From: Nibrella saemangeumensis | GTDB taxonomy: Bacteria; Bacteroidota; Bacteroidia; Cytophagales; Spirosomataceae | Length of the DNA stretch: 64,000 nt | Direction of reading: 5' to 3' | Assembly (NCBI RefSeq): GCF_039541915.1 | Contig: NZ_BAABHD010000003.1 | Location: 62,001-126,000, forward strand | In this document: piece after piece, positions 31,646-40,465 of the stretch | How positions within the stretch are numbered: the stretch's first letter is position 1 | Layout: every line of letters begins with the position of its first letter | The notes under the pieces: model-generated | Database searches by the model: none | What the model was told of the DNA's origin: nothing | The model's input: the letters and a program-made list of their open reading frames with translations, nothing else | Position numbers and translations under genes: made by a program

Positions 31646-34606
31646 TTAAAGCGCTAATGGCGTACTCCGGCGAATGGCCTTGTACAAGGCGTCACCCACC
31701 TCCTGCCGTATGTTTAACTGGCTGATTTTGTTATTATTCCGGGTAGGATAAACCCGGTTCGACAGAAAAACGTACGTTAAGTTGTAGGTTGGGTCAATCC
31801 AGGTAAAGGTTCCCGTAAAGCCGGAATGGCCGAAACTGTCCGGACTGGCACTCCGGGGGGCATTGCCTGAGTATTTGAACGAGGGCTTTTCGAAACCCAG
31901 GCCCCGGCGGCTGCCCGATTCGGGAAACTGGTAGCGGGTAAACTCCGCCAGGGTTGCGGGGGAGATGTACTGCTCACCCCCGTAATAGCCCTTTTGCAAG
32001 TACATCTGCGTCAGCTTCATCAGGTCGTTGGCGGTACCGAAGAGGCCTGCATGGCCCGATAATCCATCAAGCATAGCCCCTCCTTCGTCGTGTACCCGGC
32101 CATGAATTAATGTCTTGCGAAACAGCGAATCGCGCTCGGTTGGTACAATACGCTCCAGCGGGTAGAACCGGCGGGGATTAAAGGTCAGCGTGGTTGCGCC
32201 CAGCGGACGGTAGAAGGTTTTCTTCAGGTAATCCTCAAAATCCATCTTGGTCAGCCGCTTTACAATTTTCGGATACAGGTAAAAAGACAGGTCACTGTAG
32301 ACGTATTCTTTCTTCCCGCTTACCGGTGAGTTCTTAATCTGCTCGTAAATATAGTCCGGGTACTTACGGAACAGGAACAGGCTGTCGGTTACCTCAATCG
32401 GGTACCGGCGCGAACGGGTGGTCGCGAAGGTATTCGGTTTGAAGGTGCCATCCGTATTTTTTGTTTCCATCCAGAACGGAATCCAGGCTTTCAGACCGGC
32501 CTGGTGCGTAAGCACGTCCCGCCAGACCAGATTCGCCTTGTTCGACTTTTTATAGCCGGGCATATAATCCGCCATGGTTTTGTTCACATCGAATTTGCCC
32601 TCATCCACCAGCCGCATCAGCGCCGGTGTCGACGTGCTGATTTTGGTCACGGAGGCCATGTCGAACAGGTCGTCAAGCCGGGTCGGTTCGTTGCCTTCGT
32701 AGGTGTGTTTGCCGTACGCTTTCCGGAAAATCACCTTGCCGTCTTTCGCCATCTGCACTACACCACCGGGGAACGCTTTAATAGCAATACCCGCGTTCAC
32801 GATTGAATCTACCTTCTGCGTCAGCAGTTTCGAATCCACACCCACTTCTTCCGGAATGGTGTACTTCAACCGGCCGATGGATTGGGTCGGAATACCAGCG
32901 CCCCGGCGGTAGCGCTCATTTACCGTGACGGGCAGCTTCCCTTCCGCGCCGACAGCGCCAAAAATCAACTGCGCCGACAAATCTTCGCCATAAGCCCAGG
33001 GTTGATAGCTGGTGACAATAGCCCGGGCCTGCTCCAGCCCCGGCAGTTTGTCCAGCGCGTAGGCATTGCCAAACACGGCCACTACGGCTTTGCCGGTGGC
33101 CGCCAGATTCTGTACCAGTTCGGCCGTGCGGTTCTGCATACCGTAACGGGCACCCGGCCGGATATTATTCAGATGTACGCCCACCAGCACCAGGTTATAG
33201 TTCTTCAACGCATTCTGCACCTGCGCAATGGTCGAGTCAGCGCTGCGCGACGACAGCGTAAAGTGGTCGATTTGGGTGTAGTTGCCGGCCATCTGCTGAA
33301 ACACGGTCGGGCGGTCGGCTTCTACCGATACGGAAGCGATTCGCAGGGTATCGAGGTCGCGCAACGGCAGCAGGTCGCGGTCGTTCTTCAGGATGGTCAG
33401 ACTAGCCTCCGTCAGCCGCCGGTTAATCAATTCGGAAACAGGCTGGTTTAAATCAGCTGTTAAGTTTTTCAGATTAATAGGCTTGTATTGGTTAAGGCCC
33501 GCCCAGGCCTTCGCCTTCAAGACTTTTAAGCAGCGGGCGTTGATGGAGGCCTGCGTCAAACGACCCTCTTCAATCGCCTTTTTCACCTCGGCAATCGCCC
33601 TCCCGACATCTTCGGTAAACTCCAGCACATCCATCCCCGCTTCCAGACCCAGGCGGTCGGCCAGGCCGGCCGGGTAGAATTTGGTCAGGCCTTTCATGTT
33701 CATGGCATCCGAGAAAATCAGTCCCTGGAAGCCAAGCTCATCTTTCAGCAGGCCGGTTACAATGGCGGGCGATAACGTTGAGGGACGGTTACGGGTGGTA
33801 TCCAGCGCCGGTATGCTCAGGTGGGCGACCATGACACCGGTTGCTCCTGCTTCCACCAGTTTCTTAAACGGATAAATTTCCAGGCTGTCGAGCCGGGTCC
33901 GGTTATGGGTAATTACCGGCAAATCGTAGTGGGAGTCGGTACCGGTATCGCCGTGACCGGGAAAATGCTTGATAGACGTCAGGATGAAATTGTCCTGCAT
34001 CCCCTTCATATACGCCAGCGACTTCCGAACCACCGCTTCTTTATCCTCGCCGAACGACCGGAAGTTAATAACCGGATTGTTGGGATTGTTATTGACATCG
34101 GCAACCGGCGCAAAGTTTATCTGAACGCCCAACCGACGGGCCTGCCGGGCAAAGTCGACGCCCATTCTATAAATTAGGTCGTCGTGGCCCTGCATGGCTC
34201 CTAATGTCATCTGATACGGGTAGCGCACGGTACTGTCGAGCCGCATGGCCAGCCCCCATTCTGCATCCATGGCAATAAACAGGGGTACCGACGACACCGC
34301 CTGGAGCCGGTTTGTCAATCGGGCCTGCCGTACAGGCCCGCCCTGAAAGAAAACAACACCCCCCAACTTGTATTGCTTTACCAGATTCACCAGCGAGTCT
34401 TCGTACACCGGCGTCCGGTTGGAGTATCCCGCGACCATGATAAGCTGCGCAATACGCTCGTCGGGCGTCATGGCGTTAAACACCGAATCGGCCCATTGCG
34501 AAGGCGACCGGAGAAAGGAAGGTGTTGTATATACCGTTTGCGCATAGCCCTGCAGCACAGCCATCAAACTAAACAAGAGCGTCAGAATGCGCCGATTAAC
34601 TTTCAT
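31646..34606 (-). CDS. Bifunctional GH3 glycosidase / serine hydrolase fusion
   Basis: 986 residues with a signal peptide ending near 'LQGYAQ' (residue 23). Residues about 35-380 form a GH3 barrel of NagZ type: 'KHFPGHGDT' (213-221, the His/Asp acid-base loop of bacterial beta-N-acetylglucosaminidases) and nucleophile Asp300 in 'IFSDAM'. Residues about 400-565 form the GH3 C-terminal alpha/beta domain. Residues about 590-975 form a class C beta-lactamase-like serine hydrolase with S652-V-T-K655 and 'YSD' in the place of the usual Y-x-N. A role in turnover of peptidoglycan fragments or amino sugars in the periplasm or at the surface is inferred. A -7 promoter word lies at 34635-34642. The gene is monocistronic. 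Confidence 0.92.
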   Translation of the reverse strand: MKVNRRILTLLFSLMAVLQGYAQTVYTTPSFLRSPSQWADSVFNAMTPDERIAQLIMVAGYSNRTPVYEDSLVNLVKQYKLGGVVFFQGGPVRQARLTNRLQAVSSVPLFIAMDAEWGLAMRLDSTVRYPYQMTLGAMQGHDDLIYRMGVDFARQARRLGVQINFAPVADVNNNPNNPVINFRSFGEDKEAVVRKSLAYMKGMQDNFILTSIKHFPGHGDTGTDSHYDLPVITHNRTRLDSLEIYPFKKLVEAGATGVMVAHLSIPALDTTRNRPSTLSPAIVTGLLKDELGFQGLIFSDAMNMKGLTKFYPAGLADRLGLEAGMDVLEFTEDVGRAIAEVKKAIEEGRLTQASINARCLKVLKAKAWAGLNQYKPINLKNLTADLNQPVSELINRRLTEASLTILKNDRDLLPLRDLDTLRIASVSVEADRPTVFQQMAGNYTQIDHFTLSSRSADSTIAQVQNALKNYNLVLVGVHLNNIRPGARYGMQNRTAELVQNLAATGKAVVAVFGNAYALDKLPGLEQARAIVTSYQPWAYGEDLSAQLIFGAVGAEGKLPVTVNERYRRGAGIPTQSIGRLKYTIPEEVGVDSKLLTQKVDSIVNAGIAIKAFPGGVVQMAKDGKVIFRKAYGKHTYEGNEPTRLDDLFDMASVTKISTSTPALMRLVDEGKFDVNKTMADYMPGYKKSNKANLVWRDVLTHQAGLKAWIPFWMETKNTDGTFKPNTFATTRSRRYPIEVTDSLFLFRKYPDYIYEQIKNSPVSGKKEYVYSDLSFYLYPKIVKRLTKMDFEDYLKKTFYRPLGATTLTFNPRRFYPLERIVPTERDSLFRKTLIHGRVHDEGGAMLDGLSGHAGLFGTANDLMKLTQMYLQKGYYGGEQYISPATLAEFTRYQFPESGSRRGLGFEKPSFKYSGNAPRSASPDSFGHSGFTGTFTWIDPTYNLTYVFLSNRVYPTRNNNKISQLNIRQEVGDALYKAIRRSTPLAL

Positions 34607-34634
34607 CAGATGGATTGGGTTAATATAGAATCTG

Positions 34635-34642
34635 CAAAATTA
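34635..34642 (-). promoter_or_regulatory. -7 promoter word for the GH3/serine hydrolase gene
   Basis: Minus strand TAATTTTG matches TAnnTTTG, about 29 bases before the ATG at 34606. No clear -33 element. Confidence 0.42.
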
Positions 34643-34696
34643 AGAAAAGAAATTGGGGACAGAAGACCGATAACTAGATCATTGGAGACAACTATA

Positions 34697-35863
34697 CTAT
34701 ACGTTTATACGATTTAACGCCTGCTTCAGGTCTTCCAACAGCGCAGATGTCTCCTCCAGCCCTATATATAAACGAATTAGGGTGAAATTAGTATCCCCAG
34801 GCTCTGCCTCTCCTGTTGGGTACGTCACGCTGGCCGGGAAGACCAGCGACTCGTGTCCACCCCAGGAAACGCCCAATAAAAAACGTTTCAGCGAGTTGGC
34901 AAACGCATCAACTACCTCCATTCGGTCTGTATGTAAGGCCATGGTCAGCAGGCCTCCGCAACCGGTCATCTGCTGCTGGGCCAGTTCGTACTGCGGGTGC
35001 GAGGGCGAAAAAGGATAATACACCCGCCGGACGACCGGATGCTGCTCCAGGAATTCTACAATCATTTTCGCACTCCGACTCGACTGGGCCAACCGCAGGG
35101 GTAAGGTGCGCAGGCCACGCAGCATCAGCCAGGCGTTCATCGGCGAAATAATTCCGCCCAGCGTCATAAATTCTGAATAAAAAATTTTTCGAATCATCTC
35201 CTCCGAGCCACAGATGACACCCGCTACCAGGTCGGAGTGGCCGCCAATGTACTTAGACGCAGAATGCAGCGTAAGGTCAATACCTACCTTGATCGGCTGC
35301 TGATAAATTGGCGTGCTGTAGCTATTGTCGATCATCGTGACAATACCCCTGGCCTTGGCTAACCGGGCCACGGCCGCTATATCCTGCAGCTCAAATGTAA
35401 AAGAGTTGGGCGATTCCAGATAAATGACTTTGGTGTTCGGCTGAATGGCCTTCTCGAAGTTAGCGACATCTGTACCATCGACAAACGTGGTCGTTACGCC
35501 AAAGCGGGGCAGCAGGTCACGCATCAGCCGGAGCGTCCAGCTGTATGGTTTTGCCACCGATACAATATGGTCGCCCTGGGCTACATTGGCCAGTACCGCC
35601 GAAGCAATGGCGGCACTACCACTGGCCAGCACCAGGGCCTCCTCCGCGCCTTCCAGAGCCGCCAGCTTTTTGCACAGAATCTGCACGGTAGGGTTGTTAC
35701 CACGGGTGTAAAACGGCACAGCGTGCTCCTGCACCATATCCCGGCGCATGGTGGCTACGTCGGGGAAGGTGAAATTGCTGGTCTGGATAATGGGTGGCGC
35801 AATGGCGTTGAAGTAATTCACGCGCTCTTCGCCGAGTTCATTGAGGATGTAGGACAGGTCCAT
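34697..35863 (-). CDS. Cys/Met metabolism PLP enzyme (cystathionine gamma-synthase / lyase family)
   Basis: 388 residues, the usual length for the trans-sulfuration family. The PLP Lys204 lies in 'LHSASKYIGGHSD', with Asp179 ('MIDNSYSTP') for the pyridine nitrogen. 'YTRGNNPTVQ' and 'ALVLASGSAAI' are the cofactor phosphate and subunit-contact motifs. Members include cystathionine gamma-synthase, cystathionine beta- and gamma-lyase, methionine gamma-lyase and O-acetylhomoserine sulfhydrylase. Sequence alone does not separate these here, so no gene symbol is given. It stands alone, 101 bases from the amino-acid permease gene in the same direction. That gap contains short GATTGAGT direct repeats (35886-35901). 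Confidence 0.88.
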   Translation of the reverse strand: MDLSYILNELGEERVNYFNAIAPPIIQTSNFTFPDVATMRRDMVQEHAVPFYTRGNNPTVQILCKKLAALEGAEEALVLASGSAAIASAVLANVAQGDHIVSVAKPYSWTLRLMRDLLPRFGVTTTFVDGTDVANFEKAIQPNTKVIYLESPNSFTFELQDIAAVARLAKARGIVTMIDNSYSTPIYQQPIKVGIDLTLHSASKYIGGHSDLVAGVICGSEEMIRKIFYSEFMTLGGIISPMNAWLMLRGLRTLPLRLAQSSRSAKMIVEFLEQHPVVRRVYYPFSPSHPQYELAQQQMTGCGGLLTMALHTDRMEVVDAFANSLKRFLLGVSWGGHESLVFPASVTYPTGEAEPGDTNFTLIRLYIGLEETSALLEDLKQALNRINV

Positions 35864-35964
35864 CTAAGCAATTGGGCGATTGGATGATTGAGTGATTGAG
35901 TGAGTCATGGCCTGAGTGGCAGAACTTGAAATCAGGTAAAAACTAAATTATCGCTGTAAGCGTC

Positions 35965-37287
35965 TCAGAACACTTTTTTGAGCAGGTGATACAGCGGCCA
36001 GCCGCTCAGAAACAGCCCCCAGCCGATAGCGGCCGGCACGGGGTCACTGATGATGACATTGACCGAAACAATAAGCAGGAAGCCCACAAAAATAATGGGC
36101 AGCAGGGGGTATGGTTTTACCCGGTAACCCGTATGCGTATCCTGCCCTTTCGCCCGGCGCCGGAAGACAAACAGCGTAGCAGCCGCACTGGCCAGGGCGA
36201 GGCTGTCAATCGACATCACGTAGCTAACAATCTTCTCAAACGTGCCCAGAAAGAACAGCGACAGCAGCATGATGGCCACCAGAAACGTCAAGGCAAATTC
36301 CTGCGTCTGGGTGCGGCTGTTTACCCGTTTGAAAATAGGCGGCAGAATACCATCTTCCGCCATAGCATAATACACCCTCGGCAAGGATAGCAAACTGGCG
36401 TTCAGATACCCCAGCACCGAAATAAAAATTGCCAACGAGAAAAAGGTAAAGCCTTTTTCCCCGAACAGCGCTCGTGCCAAATCGGCCGCTATGAGTTTGG
36501 AATTTGCCAACCCTTCAAAGCCAAGCTGCCGGTAGTAGGCGTAATTCAGTCCCAGATACAGCGCCATAATGAGCAGTATCCCGGCAATGATGCCCTTCGG
36601 GGCATTGCGGGCTGGGTTTTTGATATCCGCCCCGAAGTTCAGCACCTGCTGGTACCCGCCGTAGGTATAAAACACCGCAATCAGACTGACGGCAAACGTA
36701 CCTACGACATGTATGTCGTTATTACTTCCAGCCCCAATTGGAGCAGCCGACGAAACAGGCATTGACGCCGGGGAAACAAACACCCCCAGGCATAACACCA
36801 GCATCAGCACCACTTTCAGGCCACTCAGCAGGTTCTGGGTTCGGGCTCCCGAACGAATACCCAACAGGTTGATGACGTAAAACACCAACACCGTAACGAT
36901 AGCCGTGCCCTGCACACCGACCGGTCCGCGCAACGATTCCGGCAGCAACGGGTTGATGTATTCCGCGCCAATCAGGGCCACGCCGACGTTACCGGCTCCG
37001 TAGGTCAGCACAATCACCCAGTTAAGCATAAAGGCAAACACCGGGTGAAAGGCATCCGAGATGAGTTTGTAAAAGCCCCCGGCCACGTGGTAGCGCGAGC
37101 CGATTTCGGCAAACGTCAGCGCCCCGCACAAACTCACCAGCCCTCCCGCAATCCAGGCGGCAAAGAATACCGTCGGCGTCCCCGCCGATTGGGCAACAAT
37201 AGCAGGTGTACGGAAAATACCAATGCCAATCACCAGACTAACCACAATCATGGTCAGGTCGAAGGCGGAAAGTTTGGGCTGAATCAT
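35965..37287 (-). CDS. APC family amino acid permease
   Basis: 440 residues, very hydrophobic, with about 12 TMs in the LeuT-like APC arrangement. The N-terminal 'VIGIGIFRTPAIVAQSAG' contains the broken-helix G-I-G-I-F substrate motif, and 'GGLVSLCGALTFAEIGSRY' is the typical TM2 with its cytoplasmic turn. It should import or exchange amino acids with protons or by antiport; the substrate cannot be predicted. It lies upstream of the Cys/Met enzyme gene on the same strand, so co-regulation is possible, though the 101-base gap is long for an operon. Confidence 0.9.
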   Translation of the reverse strand: MIQPKLSAFDLTMIVVSLVIGIGIFRTPAIVAQSAGTPTVFFAAWIAGGLVSLCGALTFAEIGSRYHVAGGFYKLISDAFHPVFAFMLNWVIVLTYGAGNVGVALIGAEYINPLLPESLRGPVGVQGTAIVTVLVFYVINLLGIRSGARTQNLLSGLKVVLMLVLCLGVFVSPASMPVSSAAPIGAGSNNDIHVVGTFAVSLIAVFYTYGGYQQVLNFGADIKNPARNAPKGIIAGILLIMALYLGLNYAYYRQLGFEGLANSKLIAADLARALFGEKGFTFFSLAIFISVLGYLNASLLSLPRVYYAMAEDGILPPIFKRVNSRTQTQEFALTFLVAIMLLSLFFLGTFEKIVSYVMSIDSLALASAAATLFVFRRRAKGQDTHTGYRVKPYPLLPIIFVGFLLIVSVNVIISDPVPAAIGWGLFLSGWPLYHLLKKVF

Positions 37288-37300
37288 GAGGAAGATTTTA

Positions 37301-37370
37301 GACGCTGGACGTTAGACCTGTTCCTACTATTGACGTCTGGATTCTAAAGTCCAGCGTCCAGTATCCAGAC
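37301..37370. repeat. Interleaved inverted repeats between permease and small gene
   Basis: GACGCTGGAC (37301-37310) pairs with GTCCAGCGTC (37349-37358), and GTCTGGAT (37335-37342) pairs with ATCCAGAC (37363-37370). The two pairs overlap, so they are alternative structures. Located just after the stop codon of the 60-residue gene, they may end that transcript. Confidence 0.5.
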
Positions 37371-37371
37371 A

Positions 37372-37554
37372 TTAGCCTCCGCGTTTAGTCCGTCTGGTGG
37401 ATGATTTAGCTTTTTTTTCAGCCTGTTCTTTGTCATACTCCGCCTTATGCCGCTTCTCGGCCGCCAGGTTGCGGTACAGGCCGTTCAGCACGTACAAATC
37501 ATCTATTTCGTCGATGAGTTTATGCAACTCGTCACGTACCTGATTTATGTTCAT
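37372..37554 (-). CDS. Small hypothetical protein of the PIN cluster
   Basis: 60 residues, not recognised. The N-terminal half ('VRDELHKLIDEIDDLYVLNG') reads as an amphipathic acidic helix of the kind found in small Bacteroidota antitoxin-like proteins, and the C-terminal half is strongly basic ('KKAKSSTRRTKRGG'). The ATG overlaps the stop codon of the PIN gene (ATGA, 37551-37554), indicating translational coupling. It could be an accessory antitoxin or nucleic-acid-binding partner. This is an inference from context only. Confidence 0.6.
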   Translation of the reverse strand: MNINQVRDELHKLIDEIDDLYVLNGLYRNLAAEKRHKAEYDKEQAEKKAKSSTRRTKRGG

Positions 37555-38012
37555 ACAGTTGGATTATCGGGTAAATTATCATTCAGGCTTAACAACTCCT
37601 CTAAAGTGATAACGTTTGTAAAGCCATTTGTCTGTAAACCGTTGCTGAGTTGTTTATCTTTAGTAAGAAGCGGCAGTTGCAATTCCAATGCGAGTGCCAC
37701 ATACGGTGTATCATTAGGGTCTACTCCCTTACACAGCATAAAAGCCTGATAGAATGACTGTGAGGAAATTAGCAGCGTTGGTACAACAGTGATATGGGTA
37801 AACAGAGCCAAGGCAAACTCTTTCAGTTCGTAGGGCGTTTGCCTGGTCTTCTGCTTAATGACGGCCTCATACTTCTGTAGCTCGGTCAGCGCAAAGTCAG
37901 GCACAAAGATTCGAATCTTTTCGAAGATAAGTGCTTTTCGGCCGCTAATAAGGTAACTGAAGATGAGATTGACGTCGGCAACAAGTTCAGGGGGCAGAGT
38001 GGATACAGCCAT
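37551..38012 (-). CDS. PIN domain protein, putative toxin ribonuclease
   Basis: 153 residues with a PIN-fold pattern of spaced acidic residues: Asp13 in 'VADVNLIFSYL', Glu in 'ALTELQKYE', the 'DPNDTPYVALALEL' helix with the third acidic site, and 'LLTKDKQL' with the fourth. PIN toxins of VapC type cut RNA with Mg or Mn bound by these residues. It is preceded 7 bases upstream by a small helical protein and overlaps a 60-residue gene downstream, which fits a toxin-antitoxin operon. It is slightly longer than classic VapC (about 130 residues). Activity is inferred. Confidence 0.8.
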   Translation of the reverse strand: MAVSTLPPELVADVNLIFSYLISGRKALIFEKIRIFVPDFALTELQKYEAVIKQKTRQTPYELKEFALALFTHITVVPTLLISSQSFYQAFMLCKGVDPNDTPYVALALELQLPLLTKDKQLSNGLQTNGFTNVITLEELLSLNDNLPDNPTV

Positions 38013-38019
38013 TCACAGG

Positions 38020-38277
38020 TTATGATTCGGGATGAAGAGCTTCGAGTGGCAATTTGTCGCTAATCTGATGTTTATACTCCTCCCATGCTGTTTTCCTGGC
38101 CTCTCTAGTCAATTCGTCACCATCTAAACCTGCCTTGCTCAAAACAGCTTCCAGCTTAATGGCTTTTATACGCAACGTTTCCCAATCCAGTTGCTTTTGT
38201 AACTGCTCCTGAATAGCCATTGCGCCGTAATGCGCAATAACTTCGTCGCTAACCTGAACTTGTATTGTAGTCATCAT
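38020..38277 (-). CDS. Small protein upstream of PIN gene, putative antitoxin
   Basis: 85 residues, starting 'MMTTIQVQVSDEVIAHYG' (either Met possible). The N-terminal beta strand followed by helices ('IQEQLQKQLDWETLRIKAIK') resembles small antitoxins that pair with PIN toxins, but no named family is certain. The C-terminal part ('ARKTAWEEYKHQISDKLP') could wrap the toxin. Its stop is 7 bases before the PIN gene start, so the order is antitoxin then toxin, as usual for such modules. Confidence 0.65.
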   Translation of the reverse strand: MMTTIQVQVSDEVIAHYGAMAIQEQLQKQLDWETLRIKAIKLEAVLSKAGLDGDELTREARKTAWEEYKHQISDKLPLEALHPES

Positions 38278-38345
38278 CGTAAATAAAATACTCTGCCACT
38301 AGAACCTGCCTCTGTTTAAATATAACGATTTCGGACCGTGATTTC

Positions 38346-39581
38346 TTAATGAAAGAAAAAGTAGCCCAGCGCGATACCCGCCAAAACCCCGGCAAAGTCG
38401 GCGATAAGACCAGCCAGAATAGCATACCGCGTTTTCTTGATGCCTACTGAGCCGAAATACAGCGCCACAATATAAAATGTCGTATCGGCGGAGCCCTGGA
38501 AAATACAGACCAGCCGGCCAACGAACGAATCCGGGCCGAACTGCTTCATGGCATCGATCATCAACGCCCGCGCCCCACTGCCGCTGAGCGGCTTCATGAG
38601 CGCTACCGGCAGGGCATCTGTAAAATCAGTGTTCATGCCGGTAAGGCCAAACAGGTATTTGAGACCACCGACCAGATAGTCCATGGCCCCGGCATTGCGA
38701 AAAGCCCCAATCGCGACGAGCATCCCCACCAGATACGGAATAATGCGCACGGATGTTTCAAACCCACCTTTGGCTCCTTCAATAAACGTACTGAAAATGT
38801 CTACTTTCCGCCGGAGGGCGCCCAGCAGAAACGCCACAATGATGGACAATAGCAGCACGTTACCGACTACTTTAGACACCTCTTCAATCTGCTCTTTTGG
38901 CAGCGACGACAGGTACCACAGGGCCAGCGCCAGAAAGGCCGTGATGCCCCCCAGCCAGCCAATAACCACCCGGTTGAACAGGTTCAGCCGCTGAATGGCC
39001 GCGACTATAGCTACGCTGACCACCGTGGTTACGTAGGTGCCAATGAGGCAGGGAATGAAAATATCGGATGGGTCTTTGGCACCCAGGATGGCCCGCTGGG
39101 CCATGATGCTGAGCGGAATAATGGTCAGGCCGGAGGTGTGCAGCACCAGAAACATTATCTGGGCGTTGGAGGCCGTGTCCTTATCCGGGTTCAGTTCCTG
39201 AAGGCTCTGCATGGCGCGCAGGCCGAAGGGGGTAGCCGCATTGTCGAGGCCGAGCATATTGGCCGAGAAGTTCATGATCATCTCGCCGTTGGCCGGGTGG
39301 TTGCGGGGGACTTCGGGAAATAGTTTATGAAAGAACGGCCCGATGATGCGTGCCAGCAGATTGATGGCTCCGGCTTTTTCGCCGATATTGAGCAGGCCCA
39401 GGAAAAAAGCCATAACCCCCGCCAGCGGCAGCGCGATGTCCATGATCGCTACCTTTGCCGAATCGAATAAGCCCTCAACAATGACCTGGAAGATGGCGGT
39501 GTCGCCAAGAAAAATCAGTTTAAAGAGTGCAATGACAAACGCTACAATAAAAAATGCAACCCAGATGTAATTTAACGCCAT
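38346..39581 (-). CDS. SpmA/SpmB-like nucleoside recognition (Gate) domain membrane protein
   Basis: 411 residues, multi-TM. Two Gate/nucleoside-recognition domains are fused in one chain: the first corresponds to spore maturation protein SpmA ('LPLAGVMAFFLGLLNIGEKA', 'MIMNFSANMLGLDNAATPFG'), the second to SpmB ('IPYLVGMLVAIGAFRNAGAM', 'LPVALMKPLSGSGARALMID'). In Firmicutes these act in spore core dehydration; in non-sporulating Bacteroidota the role is unknown, perhaps transport of a small metabolite. It is divergent from the VanX-type dipeptidase gene, 113 bases apart. Confidence 0.88.
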   Translation of the reverse strand: MALNYIWVAFFIVAFVIALFKLIFLGDTAIFQVIVEGLFDSAKVAIMDIALPLAGVMAFFLGLLNIGEKAGAINLLARIIGPFFHKLFPEVPRNHPANGEMIMNFSANMLGLDNAATPFGLRAMQSLQELNPDKDTASNAQIMFLVLHTSGLTIIPLSIMAQRAILGAKDPSDIFIPCLIGTYVTTVVSVAIVAAIQRLNLFNRVVIGWLGGITAFLALALWYLSSLPKEQIEEVSKVVGNVLLLSIIVAFLLGALRRKVDIFSTFIEGAKGGFETSVRIIPYLVGMLVAIGAFRNAGAMDYLVGGLKYLFGLTGMNTDFTDALPVALMKPLSGSGARALMIDAMKQFGPDSFVGRLVCIFQGSADTTFYIVALYFGSVGIKKTRYAILAGLIADFAGVLAGIALGYFFFH

Positions 39582-39645
39582 GTTCTGACAGGGAAATATC
39601 GTAGCAAAGTAGACCGTTTTTTGTTAAATCGCAATCCATGTCCGG

Positions 39646-39663
39646 GCCAGCATCCCTGCTGGC
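39646..39663. repeat. Short hairpin in the divergent region before the dipeptidase gene
   Basis: GCCAGCA-TCCC-TGCTGGC, a perfect 7-bp stem with a 4-base loop, 32 bases before the ATG at 39695. It may be a leader hairpin; function unknown. Confidence 0.4.
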
Positions 39664-39694
39664 TTAGCCTTCATCCCAAATCGTACAGTCATCA

Positions 39695-40393
39695 ATGACC
39701 CGGCTTACCTCCCACACCCGACCCTGCCTACACCCCCTGCTCATCTTTTCTCTTCTCCTTTCCCCCTTGCTCCTGCTCGCCCAACCCAAACTCGAACAAA
39801 CCATGATCCGGCAGGGATTGGTGGACATTCAGAGGATCGATCCCACGATTCTGGTAGAGCTTAAGTACTCTACCCGCGACAACTTTGTCGGCGTTGATGT
39901 ATACGGCGACCTCACGCGGGCCTACCTGCAACCGATGGCAGCCCGCAAACTCGCCCAGGCCAGCACCTACCTGAAACAGCAGCGACCTGACCTGCGGCTG
40001 CTGGTCTACGATGCCGCCCGGCCGCTGAGTGTTCAGCAAATTTTGTGGGATACCCTGAAAGTGCCGCTGAAAGATAAGGCAAAATACGTGGCTGACCCGA
40101 AGGAAGGCTCTATCCACAACTACGGTTGCGCCGTAGACCTGACCATCGCTACCGCAGCCGGCAAGCCGTTGGACATGGGTACCAAATACGACTTTTTCGG
40201 GGTGCTGGCCTATCCGCCCAGAGAAGAAGAAATGCTAAAAGCAGGGAAGCTCACACCGCAGCAGGTTGCCAACCGCCGACTGCTCAGGTCGGTGATGAAC
40301 CGGGCGGGCTTCAGCGTCAGCACCACCGAGTGGTGGCACTTCAACGCTATCTCCCGCGCCCGCGCCAAACAAACCTACCAGATTGTTAAGTGA
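39695..40393 (+). CDS. VanX/DdpX-type D-Ala-D-Ala dipeptidase (M15 family)
   Basis: 232 residues with a signal peptide ('LLIFSLLLSPLLLLAQ'). Zinc and catalytic motifs of the M15D group are present: S-x-H-x6-D as 'SIHNYGCAVD', the Glu and last His as 'TEWWHF', and the substrate Arg in 'LVYDAARPLS'. These enzymes hydrolyse D-alanyl-D-alanine. In Gram-negatives the usual role is recycling wall-derived dipeptide rather than vancomycin resistance, and no vanHA partners are present here. Export to the periplasm is expected. It ends at the hairpin at 40401-40433. Confidence 0.92.
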   Translation: MTRLTSHTRPCLHPLLIFSLLLSPLLLLAQPKLEQTMIRQGLVDIQRIDPTILVELKYSTRDNFVGVDVYGDLTRAYLQPMAARKLAQASTYLKQQRPDLRLLVYDAARPLSVQQILWDTLKVPLKDKAKYVADPKEGSIHNYGCAVDLTIATAAGKPLDMGTKYDFFGVLAYPPREEEMLKAGKLTPQQVANRRLLRSVMNRAGFSVSTTEWWHFNAISRARAKQTYQIVK

Positions 40394-40400
40394 TGAATTA

Positions 40401-40433
40401 AGAGTGAAGCTGACGCAAACAAGTCTTCACTCT
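40401..40433 (+). terminator. Hairpin after the dipeptidase gene
   Basis: AGAGTGAAG (40401-40409) and CTTCACTCT (40425-40433), a perfect 9-bp stem with a 15-base loop, followed by TTCTTCAT. It begins 8 bases after the stop codon. Confidence 0.55.
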
Positions 40434-40440
40434 TTCTTCA

Positions 40441-40461
40441 TAACCGCCGGGCGGCCCCGTC
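40441..40461. repeat. GC-rich dispersed repeat, copy 1
   Basis: A 21-base word whose reverse complement occurs exactly at 47972-47992. It contains the palindrome CCGCC-G-GGCGG. The nearby 14-mer ATGAATTAAGAGTG (40393-40406) is also matched in reverse at 48017-48030, so a composite element of about 70 bases is present twice in opposite orientations. Confidence 0.65.
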
Positions 40462-40465
40462 ATCA

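Noticed and set aside
34697..35863. Specific assignment as metB, metC or mgl
   Set aside because: The visible motifs are common to the whole trans-sulfuration family and do not separate these activities.
39695..40393. Vancomycin resistance gene
   Set aside because: VanX-type motifs are present, but there are no vanH/vanA partners, and Gram-negative homologues work in dipeptide recycling.
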